DNA of 64,000 nt from Mycobacterium sp. GA-1199 (GTDB lineage: Bacteria; Actinomycetota; Actinomycetes; Mycobacteriales; Mycobacteriaceae): contig NZ_LQIX01000008.1 in assembly GCF_001500045.1 (NCBI RefSeq), positions 1 to 64,000 on the forward strand, in the 5' to 3' direction. Positions 49,299-58,168 of this stretch are shown one piece after another (the first letter of the stretch is position 1; each line of letters starts with the position of its first letter). The position numbers were made by a program, and so were the translations under genes. A model generated the notes under the pieces. The model saw only the letters and a list, made by a program, of their open reading frames with translations. It ran no database searches and was not told where the DNA came from.

Positions 49299-49730
49299 AT
49301 GCGCGTTCTCGCCCAACGGGTCACTTCCGCGTCCGTCACCGTGGACGGCGAGGTCGTCGGGGCCATCCGGCCCGACGGCCAGGGCCTGCTCGCGCTGGTC
49401 GGCGTGACGCACGACGACGACGCGGCCACGGCTCGGCGGATGGCCGAAAAACTCTGGCAGCTGCGGATTCTCGACGACGAGAAGTCCGCGTCGGACGTCA
49501 GCGCCCCGATCCTGGTGGTCAGCCAGTTCACCCTGTACGCGAACACCGCCAAGGGCCGGCGGCCGGCGTGGAATGCGGCCGCACCGCGCGCGACCGCCGA
49601 GCCCCTGGTAACCGCGTTCGCCGATGCGCTGAGCGACCTGGGGGCGTCGGTGGCGACCGGCGTCTTCGGCGCGCACATGCAGGTTGCGCTGGTCAACGAC
49701 GGCCCGGTGACGGTGCTGCTCGAGCTGTGA
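49299..49730 (+). CDS. dtd: D-aminoacyl-tRNA deacylase
   Basis: A 143-residue proofreading enzyme that hydrolyses D-aminoacyl-tRNAs. The family signatures [17 protein letters not shown] (SQxTL block) and [11 protein letters not shown] (GP motif) are intact, and [20 protein letters not shown] is the usual start, so ATG 49299 is used rather than the longer frame from 49254. In M. tuberculosis dtd is elsewhere (Rv1897c), so this marks a synteny break. Its stop directly abuts that of the convergent AIM24 gene. Confidence 0.95.
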   Translation: MRVLAQRVTSASVTVDGEVVGAIRPDGQGLLALVGVTHDDDAATARRMAEKLWQLRILDDEKSASDVSAPILVVSQFTLYANTAKGRRPAWNAAAPRATAEPLVTAFADALSDLGASVATGVFGAHMQVALVNDGPVTVLLEL

Positions 49731-50615
49731 CTATGCGGTGGCCACCGGCGGTACGCCCTCCGAGGGCTGCACGATCACGAACCCCTGCCCGTGGAACGCG
49801 ACCTGAATCGCCTCGCCGGAGCCGCGGCCGATCAGCGCGCCGGCCTTGAAGCTGGTCTTGAGCTGAGTCTGCAGATTCGCCGACCAGGCCACCACCGCGT
49901 TGGTGTCGGCGAACGTCGGCGCCTCGGCGGCGTTGAGCACGACCGGCGGCCCGTCGGTTGTCAGCGCCACCCAACCGGTTCCGCGCAGCGTGGTGTTGAA
50001 CAGGCCGCCGGTCGCGATGCTGCCGCCCCGCACGCGCTCGATGTTCCAGTTCAGGTTCGACGAGAACGCCAGCACGTTCTTACCGCTGATCGACAACCCG
50101 GAGTTGGTCAGCTGCAGCAGATGCACGTCGTAGCCGCGCTCGGCGAGAAAGACATCGCCCTGACCCTGACAGCGCATCAAGGGCAGACCCTCGCCGGTCA
50201 GCGCCTTCTTGATGAACTTCGAGGCGCCGCCGCCCTCGAACGCGAAGTCGACGTTGCCCTGGTAGGCCACCATGGAGCCCTGCCGCGCCATGAACGGCTC
50301 CCCGAGGCGCACCCGCAACATCTTGGTGTTCTGGTTGGCGATGGCCTTGGCCTCTTTCTCGCTGAACCGGCCGTCCACCAGATCGCCGCTGATGCCTCCG
50401 AAGCCGTCGCCGACCGGCTGCCCGACCGCCATCGCCTGTCCGCCGGCAGCTTGCTGTGGCGGAGGTTGGGGCGCCGGTGGAGGTCCGCCGAGCGGCGCCC
50501 TGCCGACCTGACCCTGATGCGATACCTGGTCGGTCCAGTTGTGCCCGTCCCACCAGCGGTACTCGTAGCGACCTTCGGGATCGGGTCGCCAGCTTCCGTT
50601 GTTCGGTGCTGTCAT
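49731..50615 (-). CDS. AIM24-family protein with N-terminal DUF2510 domain
   Basis: A 294-residue protein. Residues about 5-33 (GSWRPDPEGRYEYRWWDGHN followed by WT) are a DUF2510 motif. A Pro/Gln-rich linker leads to an AIM24 beta-helix domain (about 75-294) with RVRLGEPFMARQGSMVAYQG, DVFLAERGYDVHLLQLTNSG and SGEAIQVAFHGQGFVIVQPS. AIM24 proteins are widespread; the yeast namesake is mitochondrial, and the bacterial function is unknown. ATG 50615 has TATTTT 7 nt upstream and GAAGG as a possible ribosome-binding site. Confidence 0.88.
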   Translation of the reverse strand: MTAPNNGSWRPDPEGRYEYRWWDGHNWTDQVSHQGQVGRAPLGGPPPAPQPPPQQAAGGQAMAVGQPVGDGFGGISGDLVDGRFSEKEAKAIANQNTKMLRVRLGEPFMARQGSMVAYQGNVDFAFEGGGASKFIKKALTGEGLPLMRCQGQGDVFLAERGYDVHLLQLTNSGLSISGKNVLAFSSNLNWNIERVRGGSIATGGLFNTTLRGTGWVALTTDGPPVVLNAAEAPTFADTNAVVAWSANLQTQLKTSFKAGALIGRGSGEAIQVAFHGQGFVIVQPSEGVPPVATA

Positions 50616-50622
50616 GGCCTTC

Positions 50623-50628
50623 AAAATA
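50623..50628 (-). promoter_or_regulatory. -10 hexamer of the AIM24 gene
   Basis: Minus-strand TATTTT, 7 nt before ATG 50615, in an unusually A/T-rich patch. Confidence 0.4.
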
Positions 50629-50710
50629 ATCGGACGGCCCTGATGCGGTGAGGCACTTTCGTACTGATCCATCCCGCCCGGAACCGCTCGGCGGCTGGCA
50701 TTCTTGTGCC

Positions 50711-50914
50711 ATGGCAAAGGAAATCGACCGGGTGCGGGCGCAGAGCGCCTTCGCGGTCCTCAAGCAGCATCCGGGCATGGTGCTCTTCGTCGCCTCGCCT
50801 GCTCTCATCGCGGTCGGCCTGGTGTGGTGGTTGGTCAGCCCGACCCTGGCCGTGCTGCTGTTGATCGCTGCGATCGTCGGCGGCGGCGCCGTTCTCCTGC
50901 GCAAGCGAGGCTGA
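50711..50914 (+). CDS. Small two-helix membrane protein
   Basis: A 67-residue protein: a basic N-terminus (MAKEIDRVRAQSAFAVLKQH), then two hydrophobic segments (GMVLFVASPALIAVGLVWWL and PTLAVLLLIAAIVGGGAVLL) and a positively charged end (RKRG). CATTCT lies 6 nt before ATG 50711. I do not recognise a named family. It is divergent from the AIM24 gene. Confidence 0.6.
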   Translation: MAKEIDRVRAQSAFAVLKQHPGMVLFVASPALIAVGLVWWLVSPTLAVLLLIAAIVGGGAVLLRKRG

Positions 50915-50950
50915 CCCTTCCGACCTCTTATCGGGGCGGTTGACCTGGAG

Positions 50951-50969
50951 CGTTCGCTGTCGGCGAACG
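50951..50969. terminator. Short hairpin after the small membrane protein gene
   Basis: CGTTCGC (50951-50957) and GCGAACG (50963-50969) are perfect 7-bp arms with a 5-nt loop, 37 bp after the stop codon. There is no T tract. Confidence 0.4.
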
Positions 50970-50984
50970 TATGCCTGCTAGATC

Positions 50985-51008
50985 TGTAACGGTGTAAGTA
51001 TGTAATCA
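50985..51008 (+). promoter_or_regulatory. Three tandem 8-bp direct repeats (TGTAANNN)
   Basis: TGTAACGG (50985-50992), TGTAAGTA (50993-51000) and TGTAATCA (51001-51008) repeat without gaps; the last base is the A of the ATG at 51008. AAGTAT within them is 6 nt before the start and may be the -10. Tandem short direct repeats are the typical operator of ribbon-helix-helix repressors. Confidence 0.6.
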
Positions 51009-51574
51009 TGCGACACAATATTCATGGCCGACGCCGCCAGGGCGGCTGGCAACAGGCTCAGCAGCCCGATGCGGGCGACGCCGCCGACTGGTTCGCCGGC
51101 CGGCTTCCCGAGGACTGGTTCGCCGGAGACCCGACGGTGGTCGTCGACCGCGAGGAGATCACCGTCATCGGCCGCCTCGCAGAGCCCGACGGCGGCGAGA
51201 GCGAAGCACGCGCATCGGGACGGGCCGCGCGGTTCCGCGAGGAAACCCGGGCCGAACGCATGCGCATCGCCGACCAGGCGCAGGCACGCTACGGCCGCAA
51301 GGTCGCTTGGGGCATCGACATCGGGGCCCCGGGCGCCGACAACTACGAGCGCATCATGTTCACCAATTTGGCCGTTCCGGTGATGACGCGACTGCGCCAA
51401 CCCGAACGTCAGGTGCTCGACACGTTGGTCGACGCGGGTGTGGCACGGTCACGCTCGGATGCACTGGTGTGGTCGGTGCGGCTGGTGGGCGAACACGCCG
51501 AGGAGTGGCTGGGCAAGCTGCGCGAGGCGATGCGCAACGTCGACGAACTGCGCGCCGAGGGACCGAACCTCTAG
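51008..51574 (+). CDS. Conserved actinobacterial protein with C-terminal RHH-like motif
   Basis: A 188-residue protein. The N-terminus is basic, then GDAADWFAGRLPEDWFAGDP and VVVDREEITVIGRL, followed by an Arg/Glu-rich helical region (ARASGRAARFREETRAERMR). The C-terminal part, QVLDTLVDAGVARSRSDALV with WSVRLVGEHAEEWL, resembles a ribbon-helix-helix dimerisation and turn pattern (LVDAGxARSRSDAL). I do not recognise a named family. Three tandem TGTAANNN repeats overlap the start, consistent with autoregulation. It converges on the molybdopterin oxidoreductase gene through a 54-bp duplicated segment. Confidence 0.75.
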   Translation: MRHNIHGRRRQGGWQQAQQPDAGDAADWFAGRLPEDWFAGDPTVVVDREEITVIGRLAEPDGGESEARASGRAARFREETRAERMRIADQAQARYGRKVAWGIDIGAPGADNYERIMFTNLAVPVMTRLRQPERQVLDTLVDAGVARSRSDALVWSVRLVGEHAEEWLGKLREAMRNVDELRAEGPNL

Positions 51575-51579
51575 CTCGT

Positions 51580-51694
51580 CGCGTCGGCCTCCTCAACGCG
51601 GCTCGTGCCTCGCCGATTGATCGTCGCCCGACGTGGATTTCGCGTCGGCCTCCTCAACGCGGCTCGTGCCTCGCCGCTTGATCGTCGCCCGACG
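51580..51694. repeat. 54-bp direct duplication of the molybdopterin gene's 3' end
   Basis: Positions 51580-51633 and 51641-51694 are identical except one base (A/C), with a 7-bp spacer (period 61). The second copy encodes the last 13 codons and stop of the minus-strand oxidoreductase; the first is a non-coding copy directly after the RHH-like gene's stop. Confidence 0.9.
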
Positions 51695-53855
51695 AAATCA
51701 GCTCCACGCCAACGTATTGCGAACTCAACGCCGAGGTCTGGGACAGCGGGTCCACCGGCGCGCCCTCGACCAGCAGGTTGCGGTTCACGCCGTAGGAGAT
51801 CGGATTGCTGTCCCCGCGTGGGTCGAAAACGCGTGAGCCCCAACCGTGGTCGATGATGACCACCCCTTCACGCGGGCGGTCGTTCACCACCGCCGTCAAC
51901 TCGACCTCGCCGACAGGGGAGAAGACCCTGACGAGGTCGCCGTCGCTCACCCCCAGATCGGCCGCGTCCTTCGGGTGGATGATCACGTCGTTGCCCTTAG
52001 CGGCGGGATGCAGTCCGGGTAACTCGTTGAGCCACGAGTTCATCGAGTGCCGGTGCCTGCGGTTGGCCAGCTGGAACGGATAGCCGACCGGTGCGGCGGG
52101 AAGCGGGTCGGCGAGCAGTTCGCGGGCCCGCGCGACGAACTGGGGCGGCGCTGCGTGCACCTTCTTGTCGTCGGTCCTCAACGCGTCCCGGAAATGCCCG
52201 AACTCGCGGGGGCCCAACACCCAGCCGTGTGGGTGCGATATGACGTCTCGCCATTTGATCTTGCGCCCGTTGATCTTTCGTGACGTCGCGACGACAAGGC
52301 GGTCGATCCAGTGCGGACCGAACTCGAGGGCCGGCTTGCCGGTCACACGCGCCGCGGCACGGGTCGCCTTGATGAATCCGTTGATGCCCTTGGCGCCGAA
52401 CAGCGGTCTGCGCATCGCGATCGCGAGGTCGGTGAAGATGCGCCACTCCTGCCGCACACCCGGCGGTGGCTCGACGGCCTTGGCGCCGTACTGCAGATAC
52501 GGCTCGTCGTGCATGTTGCTGGTGAACGCGAGCAGGTCGTTGCGCTCGAGCCAATGGGCGGCGGGCAGCAGCCAGTGTGCATGGCGGTGGCTCTCGCGCT
52601 GGACGAAGTCGATCGCGACGAGCAGGTCCAGATCGGCCAGCGCGCGGTCCAGCTTGTCGCCGTCGGGGCCGGAGACCACGGGGTTGCCGCAGTTGATCAG
52701 CAGCGCGCGGATCTGACCGTGGCCCGGTGTAGTGATCTCGTCGGGCAGCTCGCTGAGTGCGTGTGCGCTGGCGACCATTTCGCGGCCGAGAAGCCGACTG
52801 TAGTGCGGCTTGGCCTTGACCATCGCCGACATTTGGATGGCGTCGACGTAGCCGGGTTCGAAGCGGCGTCCACCGGGACGGTCCATGCGTCCGGTGATCA
52901 CGTTGAGCACATGCCCCAGCCATTCGGCGACGGTGCCCGCCATGTGCAGCGATACCCCGGTGCGGGTCACCACCATGGCCCCGCGCGCCGCGGCGAAGTC
53001 ACGGGCCACCCGCTCGATCTGGTCGCGGGGGATGTCGCAGCGGGCGGCGAGATCGTCGAGATCGGCGTCGGCGACCAGCGCGCGCAGGTCGTCGACGCCG
53101 GTGGCCAGTTCCGCGCAGTCCTGGCGATGTTCGAGACGCTCGTCGAGGATGACCTTCACCATCGCCAGCAGCAGCGCCCAGTCCTGTCCGGGGCGCACCG
53201 CGAGGTGCAGGTCGGCCTTCTCCGCGGATTCGGTACGCAGCGGGTCGACCACCACGATCGCCGCGCCCTGTTGTTGACGTGCCATCGCCCGTCGCCACCC
53301 GCCGGGCACGCTCTCGAGCCAATTCCATGCGCTCACAGCGGGGTTGGTGCCGACCAGCAGGAAGTAGTCGCAGTTGTCGACGTCGGACACCGGCGCCATC
53401 AGGATGGAGCCGTACATCGCGTCGGCGACGACGTGCATCGCGTTCTGGTCCACCGAGCCCACGGCGTAGCGATTCTGGGTGCCGAGCGCGTCCAGCCAGC
53501 CGTTCATGAAGATCACGTTGGACGAGGAGAAACCCGCCGGGTTGCCGTAGTAGACGCCGACCGCGTCGGGTCCGCCCGCTTTGATCGCGGCGTTCATCCT
53601 GGCCGCGATGTCGGCGATGGCCTCGTCCCAGGTGGCTTCGACATAGGAATCCCCGACGCGGCGCATCGGTTGCAGGATCCGGCGCGGGTGCTCGACGAGT
53701 CGGTGCGCGGTGCGGCCCTTGGCGCAGAAGTCCCGCCAGCTGTGCGGGTTCTGCTTGTCGACGGCGATCTTGCTGACGCGGTTGTCCTCGACTGTCACCT
53801 CCAGCCCGCAGGAGGCCAGGCAGATCCGGCAGAACGTGTAGACCGTTTCGCTCAT
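51654..53855 (-). CDS. Molybdopterin (bis-MGD) oxidoreductase, formate dehydrogenase-like
   Basis: A 733-residue DMSO-reductase-superfamily enzyme. The N-terminal [4Fe-4S] ligands are Cys9, Cys12, Cys16 (CRICLASC) and Cys44 (RDFCAKG). LLVGTNPAVSAWNWLESVPG, TRTGVSLHMAGTVAEWLGHV and INCGNPVVSGPDGDKL are cofactor-binding segments, and the C-terminal MGD-binding domain begins near HRHSMNSWLNELPG. Where formate dehydrogenases have Cys or Sec, this protein has SVDQNAMHVVADAMYGS with no Cys. No signal peptide, so cytoplasmic. ATG 53855 is 7 nt after TACGCT; ATG 53858 is adjacent. Electron donor and substrate are unknown. Confidence 0.88.
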   Translation of the reverse strand: MSETVYTFCRICLASCGLEVTVEDNRVSKIAVDKQNPHSWRDFCAKGRTAHRLVEHPRRILQPMRRVGDSYVEATWDEAIADIAARMNAAIKAGGPDAVGVYYGNPAGFSSSNVIFMNGWLDALGTQNRYAVGSVDQNAMHVVADAMYGSILMAPVSDVDNCDYFLLVGTNPAVSAWNWLESVPGGWRRAMARQQQGAAIVVVDPLRTESAEKADLHLAVRPGQDWALLLAMVKVILDERLEHRQDCAELATGVDDLRALVADADLDDLAARCDIPRDQIERVARDFAAARGAMVVTRTGVSLHMAGTVAEWLGHVLNVITGRMDRPGGRRFEPGYVDAIQMSAMVKAKPHYSRLLGREMVASAHALSELPDEITTPGHGQIRALLINCGNPVVSGPDGDKLDRALADLDLLVAIDFVQRESHRHAHWLLPAAHWLERNDLLAFTSNMHDEPYLQYGAKAVEPPPGVRQEWRIFTDLAIAMRRPLFGAKGINGFIKATRAAARVTGKPALEFGPHWIDRLVVATSRKINGRKIKWRDVISHPHGWVLGPREFGHFRDALRTDDKKVHAAPPQFVARARELLADPLPAAPVGYPFQLANRRHRHSMNSWLNELPGLHPAAKGNDVIIHPKDAADLGVSDGDLVRVFSPVGEVELTAVVNDRPREGVVIIDHGWGSRVFDPRGDSNPISYGVNRNLLVEGAPVDPLSQTSALSSQYVGVELISSGDDQAARHEPR

Positions 53856-53862
53856 CATCGTG

Positions 53863-53868
53863 AGCGTA
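53863..53868 (-). promoter_or_regulatory. -10 hexamer of the molybdopterin oxidoreductase (leaderless)
   Basis: Minus-strand TACGCT, 7 nt before ATG 53855. It lies in the 19-bp gap after the ABC exporter gene. Confidence 0.4.
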
Positions 53869-53874
53869 CGACGC

Positions 53875-55791
53875 TCAGGCCTGCGTCATGGACCAATAAG
53901 CGCCACGCTTAGCGAGCAACTCGGCGTGGGTGCCACGCTCGACGATCTGACCCGCGTCCATCACCACGATGAGGTCGGCGTCACGGACGGTCGACAGCCG
54001 GTGGGCGATGATGAAACTCGTTCGGTCGCGGCGTAATTCGGCCATCGCCTGCTGGATCAGCAGTTCGGTGCGGGTGTCCACCGAACTGGTCGCCTCGTCG
54101 AGGATCAGCAGGCTGGGCCGGGCCAGCACCGCGCGCGCGATCGTGATGAGCTGCTTTTCGCCGGCGCTGATCGAGGCACCGTCGTCGGTGACGTGGGTCC
54201 GATAGCCGTTGGGGAGCATGTGCACGAACCGGTCGACGTAGGCGGCCTTGGCGGCAGCGATCACCTCGTCCTCGGAGGCGTCGGGTCTGCCGTAGGCGAT
54301 GTTGTCGAAGATGGTGCCGGCGAACAGCCAGGTGTCCTGCAGCACCATCCCGATGCGGGACCGCAGCGAGTCCCTGCTGACCGTCGAGATGTCCACGCCG
54401 TCAACCAGGATCCGCCCGGAGTCGACATCGTAGAACCGCATCAGCAGGTTCACCAGCGTCGTCTTGCCCGCGCCCGTCGGCCCGACGATCGCCACAGTGC
54501 TACCGGGTTCGGCGACCAGCGACAGGTTCCGGATCACCGGTGTGTCGGGGTGGTAGCCGAACGTGACGTCCTCGAACTCCACCCGGCCGGCCGACCCGCC
54601 CGTTCCCGGCGCTGCGACCGGCAGCCGGTCGGCGGGATCGGGCGCCTCCTCGTCCGCGTCGAGCAGGTCGAAAACCCGCTCCGCACTGGCCACACCGGAC
54701 TGCAGCGTGTTGTACATGCCCGCGACCTGCGTCAGCGGCTGGTTGAACTGGCGGACGTACTGGATGAAGGCCTGGATGCTGCCGAGCGTGATCTGGCCGG
54801 TGGCTACCTGCAACCCGCCCACCACGGCGACCGCGACATAGCTCAGGTTGCCGATGAACGTGGTGGCCGGCCCGACGAGACCGGAGAAGAACTGGGCGCC
54901 GAAGGCGGCGTCGTAGACGTCCTCGTTGCACTCGCGGAACCGCTGCTGAGCCGCGGCGCGGTGACCGAAGGTCTTGACGATGGTGAAGCCGCTGTAGGTC
55001 TCCTCGATATGGGCATTGAGCCTGCCGGTGTTCGCCCACTGCGCCACGAACAGCCGCTGCGACCGGCGCGCGATGACCCGGGTCGCCCACAGTGACAGCG
55101 GCACCGTCACCACGGTCAGCAGCGTCAGAAGCGGTGAGATGGTCAGCATCATCACCAGCACCGACAGCACGGTCAGCACGGACGTCAACAGCTGGCTGAT
55201 CGTCATCGACAACGAGCCCTGGATGTTGTCGATGTCGTTGGTGACCCTGCTGAGCACCTCGCCGCGTTGCCGAGAGTCGAAGTAGGACAGCGGCATTCGG
55301 TGCACTTTGTCTTCGACGTCGGAGCGTAGTGTCGCCATGGTCCGCTGCACCGCGACGTTGAGGAGTCGGGCCTGCAGCCACACCATCAGCGCAGCGACGA
55401 GATACAGGCCCAACGCGAGCAGCAGTGTGCGCGCGACGGCCTCGAAGTCCACACCCCGGCCGGGGACCACGTTCATCCCCGAGAGCAGATCGGCGAACGT
55501 GCCGTCGCCGCGGGCGCGGGCGGCGTCGATGGCCTGCTCCTTGGTGATCCCCGCGGGCAGCTGACGGCCGACCACGCCGTTGAACAGAAGATCGGTGGCG
55601 TGCCCCAGGATTCGCGGTCCGATGACACTGATCGCGATGCCCGCGACGCCCAGGAGTATCACCGCGGTGGTCAGGCCGCGCTGCGGTGTCAGCCGTTTGA
55701 CCAAGCGGATCGCGGACCCGGTGAAGTCGCGCGAGCGCTGCGTGGGCGCCTGCTGCATGCCGCGGATCGGGCGGGCCATCGGGCCGCTCAC
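53875..55791 (-). CDS. ABC exporter half-transporter (Rv1272c-like)
   Basis: A 638-residue fusion of six membrane helices (about 35-345) and an ATPase domain (about 395-638). Walker [10 protein letters not shown]-loop [16 protein letters not shown], Walker [13 protein letters not shown] and switch His in IIAHRLSTV are present. The signature is ISAGEKQ in place of LSGGQ, a known variant in heterodimeric exporters. GTG 55791 overlaps the partner's stop (GTGA). With the upstream gene it matches Rv1273c-Rv1272c, proposed to export lipids or drugs. Confidence 0.92.
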   Translation of the reverse strand: MSGPMARPIRGMQQAPTQRSRDFTGSAIRLVKRLTPQRGLTTAVILLGVAGIAISVIGPRILGHATDLLFNGVVGRQLPAGITKEQAIDAARARGDGTFADLLSGMNVVPGRGVDFEAVARTLLLALGLYLVAALMVWLQARLLNVAVQRTMATLRSDVEDKVHRMPLSYFDSRQRGEVLSRVTNDIDNIQGSLSMTISQLLTSVLTVLSVLVMMLTISPLLTLLTVVTVPLSLWATRVIARRSQRLFVAQWANTGRLNAHIEETYSGFTIVKTFGHRAAAQQRFRECNEDVYDAAFGAQFFSGLVGPATTFIGNLSYVAVAVVGGLQVATGQITLGSIQAFIQYVRQFNQPLTQVAGMYNTLQSGVASAERVFDLLDADEEAPDPADRLPVAAPGTGGSAGRVEFEDVTFGYHPDTPVIRNLSLVAEPGSTVAIVGPTGAGKTTLVNLLMRFYDVDSGRILVDGVDISTVSRDSLRSRIGMVLQDTWLFAGTIFDNIAYGRPDASEDEVIAAAKAAYVDRFVHMLPNGYRTHVTDDGASISAGEKQLITIARAVLARPSLLILDEATSSVDTRTELLIQQAMAELRRDRTSFIIAHRLSTVRDADLIVVMDAGQIVERGTHAELLAKRGAYWSMTQA

Positions 55792-57527
55792 TGGGCGTCT
55801 CCGGCGACGGCGAGCGACTGGGAGTCGGCGAACTCGGCGTACTGCGGGCAGTCCGTCAGCAGGGTTTCGTGAGTGCCGATGCCGGCGATACGGCCGTCGT
55901 CGATCACCACGATCTGATCTGCCTGAGTGACGGTGGAGATACGCTGGGCGACAACGATGACCGTCGCTTCTGCCGACGTCTCGCGCAGCGCCGAGCGCAC
56001 CCGGGCGTCGGTGTGCACGTCGAGTGCGGAGAACGCGTCGTCGAACAGATACACGGCGGGCCGGCGGATCACCGCGCGGGCGATGGCCAACCGCTGCCGT
56101 TGTCCACCAGAGAAATTCGCACCACCCTGCGTGACCTTCATGGACAGGCCGTCCGGGTGCGCGCGCACGAAGTCGTCGGCCGCGGCCACCCGCAGCGCCG
56201 CCCACATCTCGTCGTCGGTGGCATCCGCATTGCCGTACCGCAGATTGTCGGCGACGGTGCCCGAGAACAGGTATCCGCGCTGCGGCACCAGCCCGAGCAC
56301 CGACCACAGCTGTTCGGGGTCGTAGTCGCGCACGTCGACGCCGTCGAGATACACCGATCCGCTCGTCGCGTCGTACATCCGGCAGATCAGCGACACCAGC
56401 GTCGACTTGCCCGACCCGGTGGAGCCGACCACCGCAGTCGTCGTGCCCGGTCGTGCCGTCAGCGAAATATCCTGCAGCACAGGTCGTTCAGCGCCGGGAT
56501 AACAGAACGTCGCGGCGTCCAACCGGACCTCACCCCGGATTCTCGATGGGCGCACCGGGTGTTCGGGGCTGACGATCTGCGGTGCGACGGACAGCACCTC
56601 CGAGATCCGCTCGGCGCACACCGATGCCCGGGGGATGATGACCAGAATGAACGTGGCCAACAGGACGGCCATCAGTATCTGCATGAAGTAGGCCAGGAAC
56701 GCGATCAGCGAGCCCACCTGCATCTGTCCGGCGTCGATCCGCAGCCCACCGAACCAGATCAGTGCGACGCTCGAGACGTTGATCACCAGCGTCGTGGTGG
56801 GCAGCATCAGCGCCTGCCAGCGTCCGGCTTCGAGCGCGGTGTCGGCCAGGGCGTGGTTGGCTTCGGCGAACCGGTTGCGTTCGAACGGTTCCCGTGCAAA
56901 GGCGCGGATCACGCGCAGGCCGGCGAGTTGGTCGCGCATCACCCGGTTGATGCCGTCGACCAGTCGCTGCATGCGGCGGAAGATCGGAAGCAGGTGACGA
57001 ACGATCCAGTAGTTGGTCAGGGCCAGGATCGGCACGCTAACCAGCAGCAGCCAGGACAGCCCGGCGTCCTGATGCAGCGCCATGAAGATTCCGCCGATCG
57101 ACATGATCGGCGCGGTGACCAGCATGGTGCAGCTCAGTTGGACCAGCAGTTGGATCTGCTGCACGTCGTTGGTGGTGCGGGTGAGCAGTGACGGCGCACC
57201 GAACCGTGCGGCGTCCTCGGCGGAGAATCCGGTCACGTGGTCGAACATCGCCGCGCGCAGATCGCGACCGACGCCCATGCCCGCCCGCGACCCGAAGTAC
57301 ACCGCCCCCACCGCGCACACCACCTGCAGCGCGGTGACCGCCAGCATCACACCACCCAGTTCGACGATCCGGCGCAGATTCCCGACCGCGACGCCGTCGT
57401 CGATGATCGCCGCGTTGACGGTCGGCAGGTACAGCGAGGCGAGCGTGCTGACCAACTGCAGCGTGGCGACGGTGACGAGCAGCACCCGATATGGCCGCGC
57501 GTACTGTCGCAGCAGCGCCCATAACAT
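55788..57527 (-). CDS. ABC exporter half-transporter (Rv1273c-like)
   Basis: A 579-residue partner with six helices and an ATPase domain. Walker A GSTGSGKS, signature FSGGQRQR, Walker [13 protein letters not shown] (Asp in place of the catalytic Glu) and VVAQRISTV with Gln replacing the switch His: a degenerate catalytic site, as usual for one half of heterodimeric exporters. M57527 ([17 protein letters not shown]) aligns with Rv1273c and has GACAGT 6 nt upstream; ATG 57572 is a longer alternative. It overlaps the Rv1272c-like gene by GTGA. Confidence 0.92.
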   Translation of the reverse strand: MLWALLRQYARPYRVLLVTVATLQLVSTLASLYLPTVNAAIIDDGVAVGNLRRIVELGGVMLAVTALQVVCAVGAVYFGSRAGMGVGRDLRAAMFDHVTGFSAEDAARFGAPSLLTRTTNDVQQIQLLVQLSCTMLVTAPIMSIGGIFMALHQDAGLSWLLLVSVPILALTNYWIVRHLLPIFRRMQRLVDGINRVMRDQLAGLRVIRAFAREPFERNRFAEANHALADTALEAGRWQALMLPTTTLVINVSSVALIWFGGLRIDAGQMQVGSLIAFLAYFMQILMAVLLATFILVIIPRASVCAERISEVLSVAPQIVSPEHPVRPSRIRGEVRLDAATFCYPGAERPVLQDISLTARPGTTTAVVGSTGSGKSTLVSLICRMYDATSGSVYLDGVDVRDYDPEQLWSVLGLVPQRGYLFSGTVADNLRYGNADATDDEMWAALRVAAADDFVRAHPDGLSMKVTQGGANFSGGQRQRLAIARAVIRRPAVYLFDDAFSALDVHTDARVRSALRETSAEATVIVVAQRISTVTQADQIVVIDDGRIAGIGTHETLLTDCPQYAEFADSQSLAVAGDAQ

Positions 57528-57600
57528 CCCGATACTGTCGCACATCCGATATATGGGCAGGTCAACCGGCATGTCGGTGGTTGACCTCTCGAGCTGCCGC

Positions 57601-57606
57601 TACAGT
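57601..57606 (+). promoter_or_regulatory. -10 hexamer of lprB (leaderless)
   Basis: TACAGT, 7 nt, GTG 57614. Confidence 0.45.
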
Positions 57607-57613
57607 GCATGGC

Positions 57614-58168
57614 GTGACTCACAGCACGCGCGTGACCCGCTGCCTGGCCCTCGCGGCCGCCGTGGTCATTCCGCTGTCCGCATGCTCGGATTCCGAACCT
57701 GCCGGCCCGCAAGTGCCTGAGGACACCCCGGCTGTCACGGAGAACGTGTCGCACGGCCCGTTCTTCCCCCAGTGTGGCGGTATCAGCGACCAGGAGGTCA
57801 TCAAGCAGACCCGGGTTCCGGGGCTGATCAACACCGCCAAGACCTCAGTCGGGTGCCAGTGGCTGGCCGGCGGCAGCATTCTCGGCCCGCACTTCTCGTT
57901 CACCTGGTTCCGCGGCAGCCCGATCGGGCGTGAGCGCAAAACCATGGAACTGTCCCGCACCGCCGTCGAGGACATCAGCATCGAAGGCCACGACGGGTTC
58001 ATCGGGTACAGCGAGGACCCGATCAACGGCGTCAACCTCTGCGAGATCGGCATCCAGTTCGACGATGACTTCATCGAGTGGTCGGTCAGCTACGCCAGCA
58101 AGCCGTTCCCGGATCCGTGCGAGGTGGCCAAGGAACTGACCCGCCAATCGATTGTGAACTCCGAATGA
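57614..58168 (+). CDS. lprB: Lipoprotein LprB (DUF3558)
   Basis: A 184-residue envelope lipoprotein. The signal peptide LALAAAVVIP leads to lipobox LSAC (Cys24). The DUF3558 domain has paired cysteines (FFPQCGGISD, VGCQWLAGG, NLCEIGIQF, DPCEVAKEL). GTG 57614 is fixed by TACAGT 7 nt upstream and gives the length of Rv1274. The stop overlaps lprC (ATGA), so the two are coupled paralogues. The function is unknown; it is divergent from the ABC exporter pair. Confidence 0.92.
   Translation: MTHSTRVTRCLALAAAVVIPLSACSDSEPAGPQVPEDTPAVTENVSHGPFFPQCGGISDQEVIKQTRVPGLINTAKTSVGCQWLAGGSILGPHFSFTWFRGSPIGRERKTMELSRTAVEDISIEGHDGFIGYSEDPINGVNLCEIGIQFDDDFIEWSVSYASKPFPDPCEVAKELTRQSIVNSE

Noticed and set aside
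50985..51008. CRISPR array or minisatellite
   Set aside because: Only three 8-bp units, with no spacers and no cas genes; position over the start codon favours an operator.
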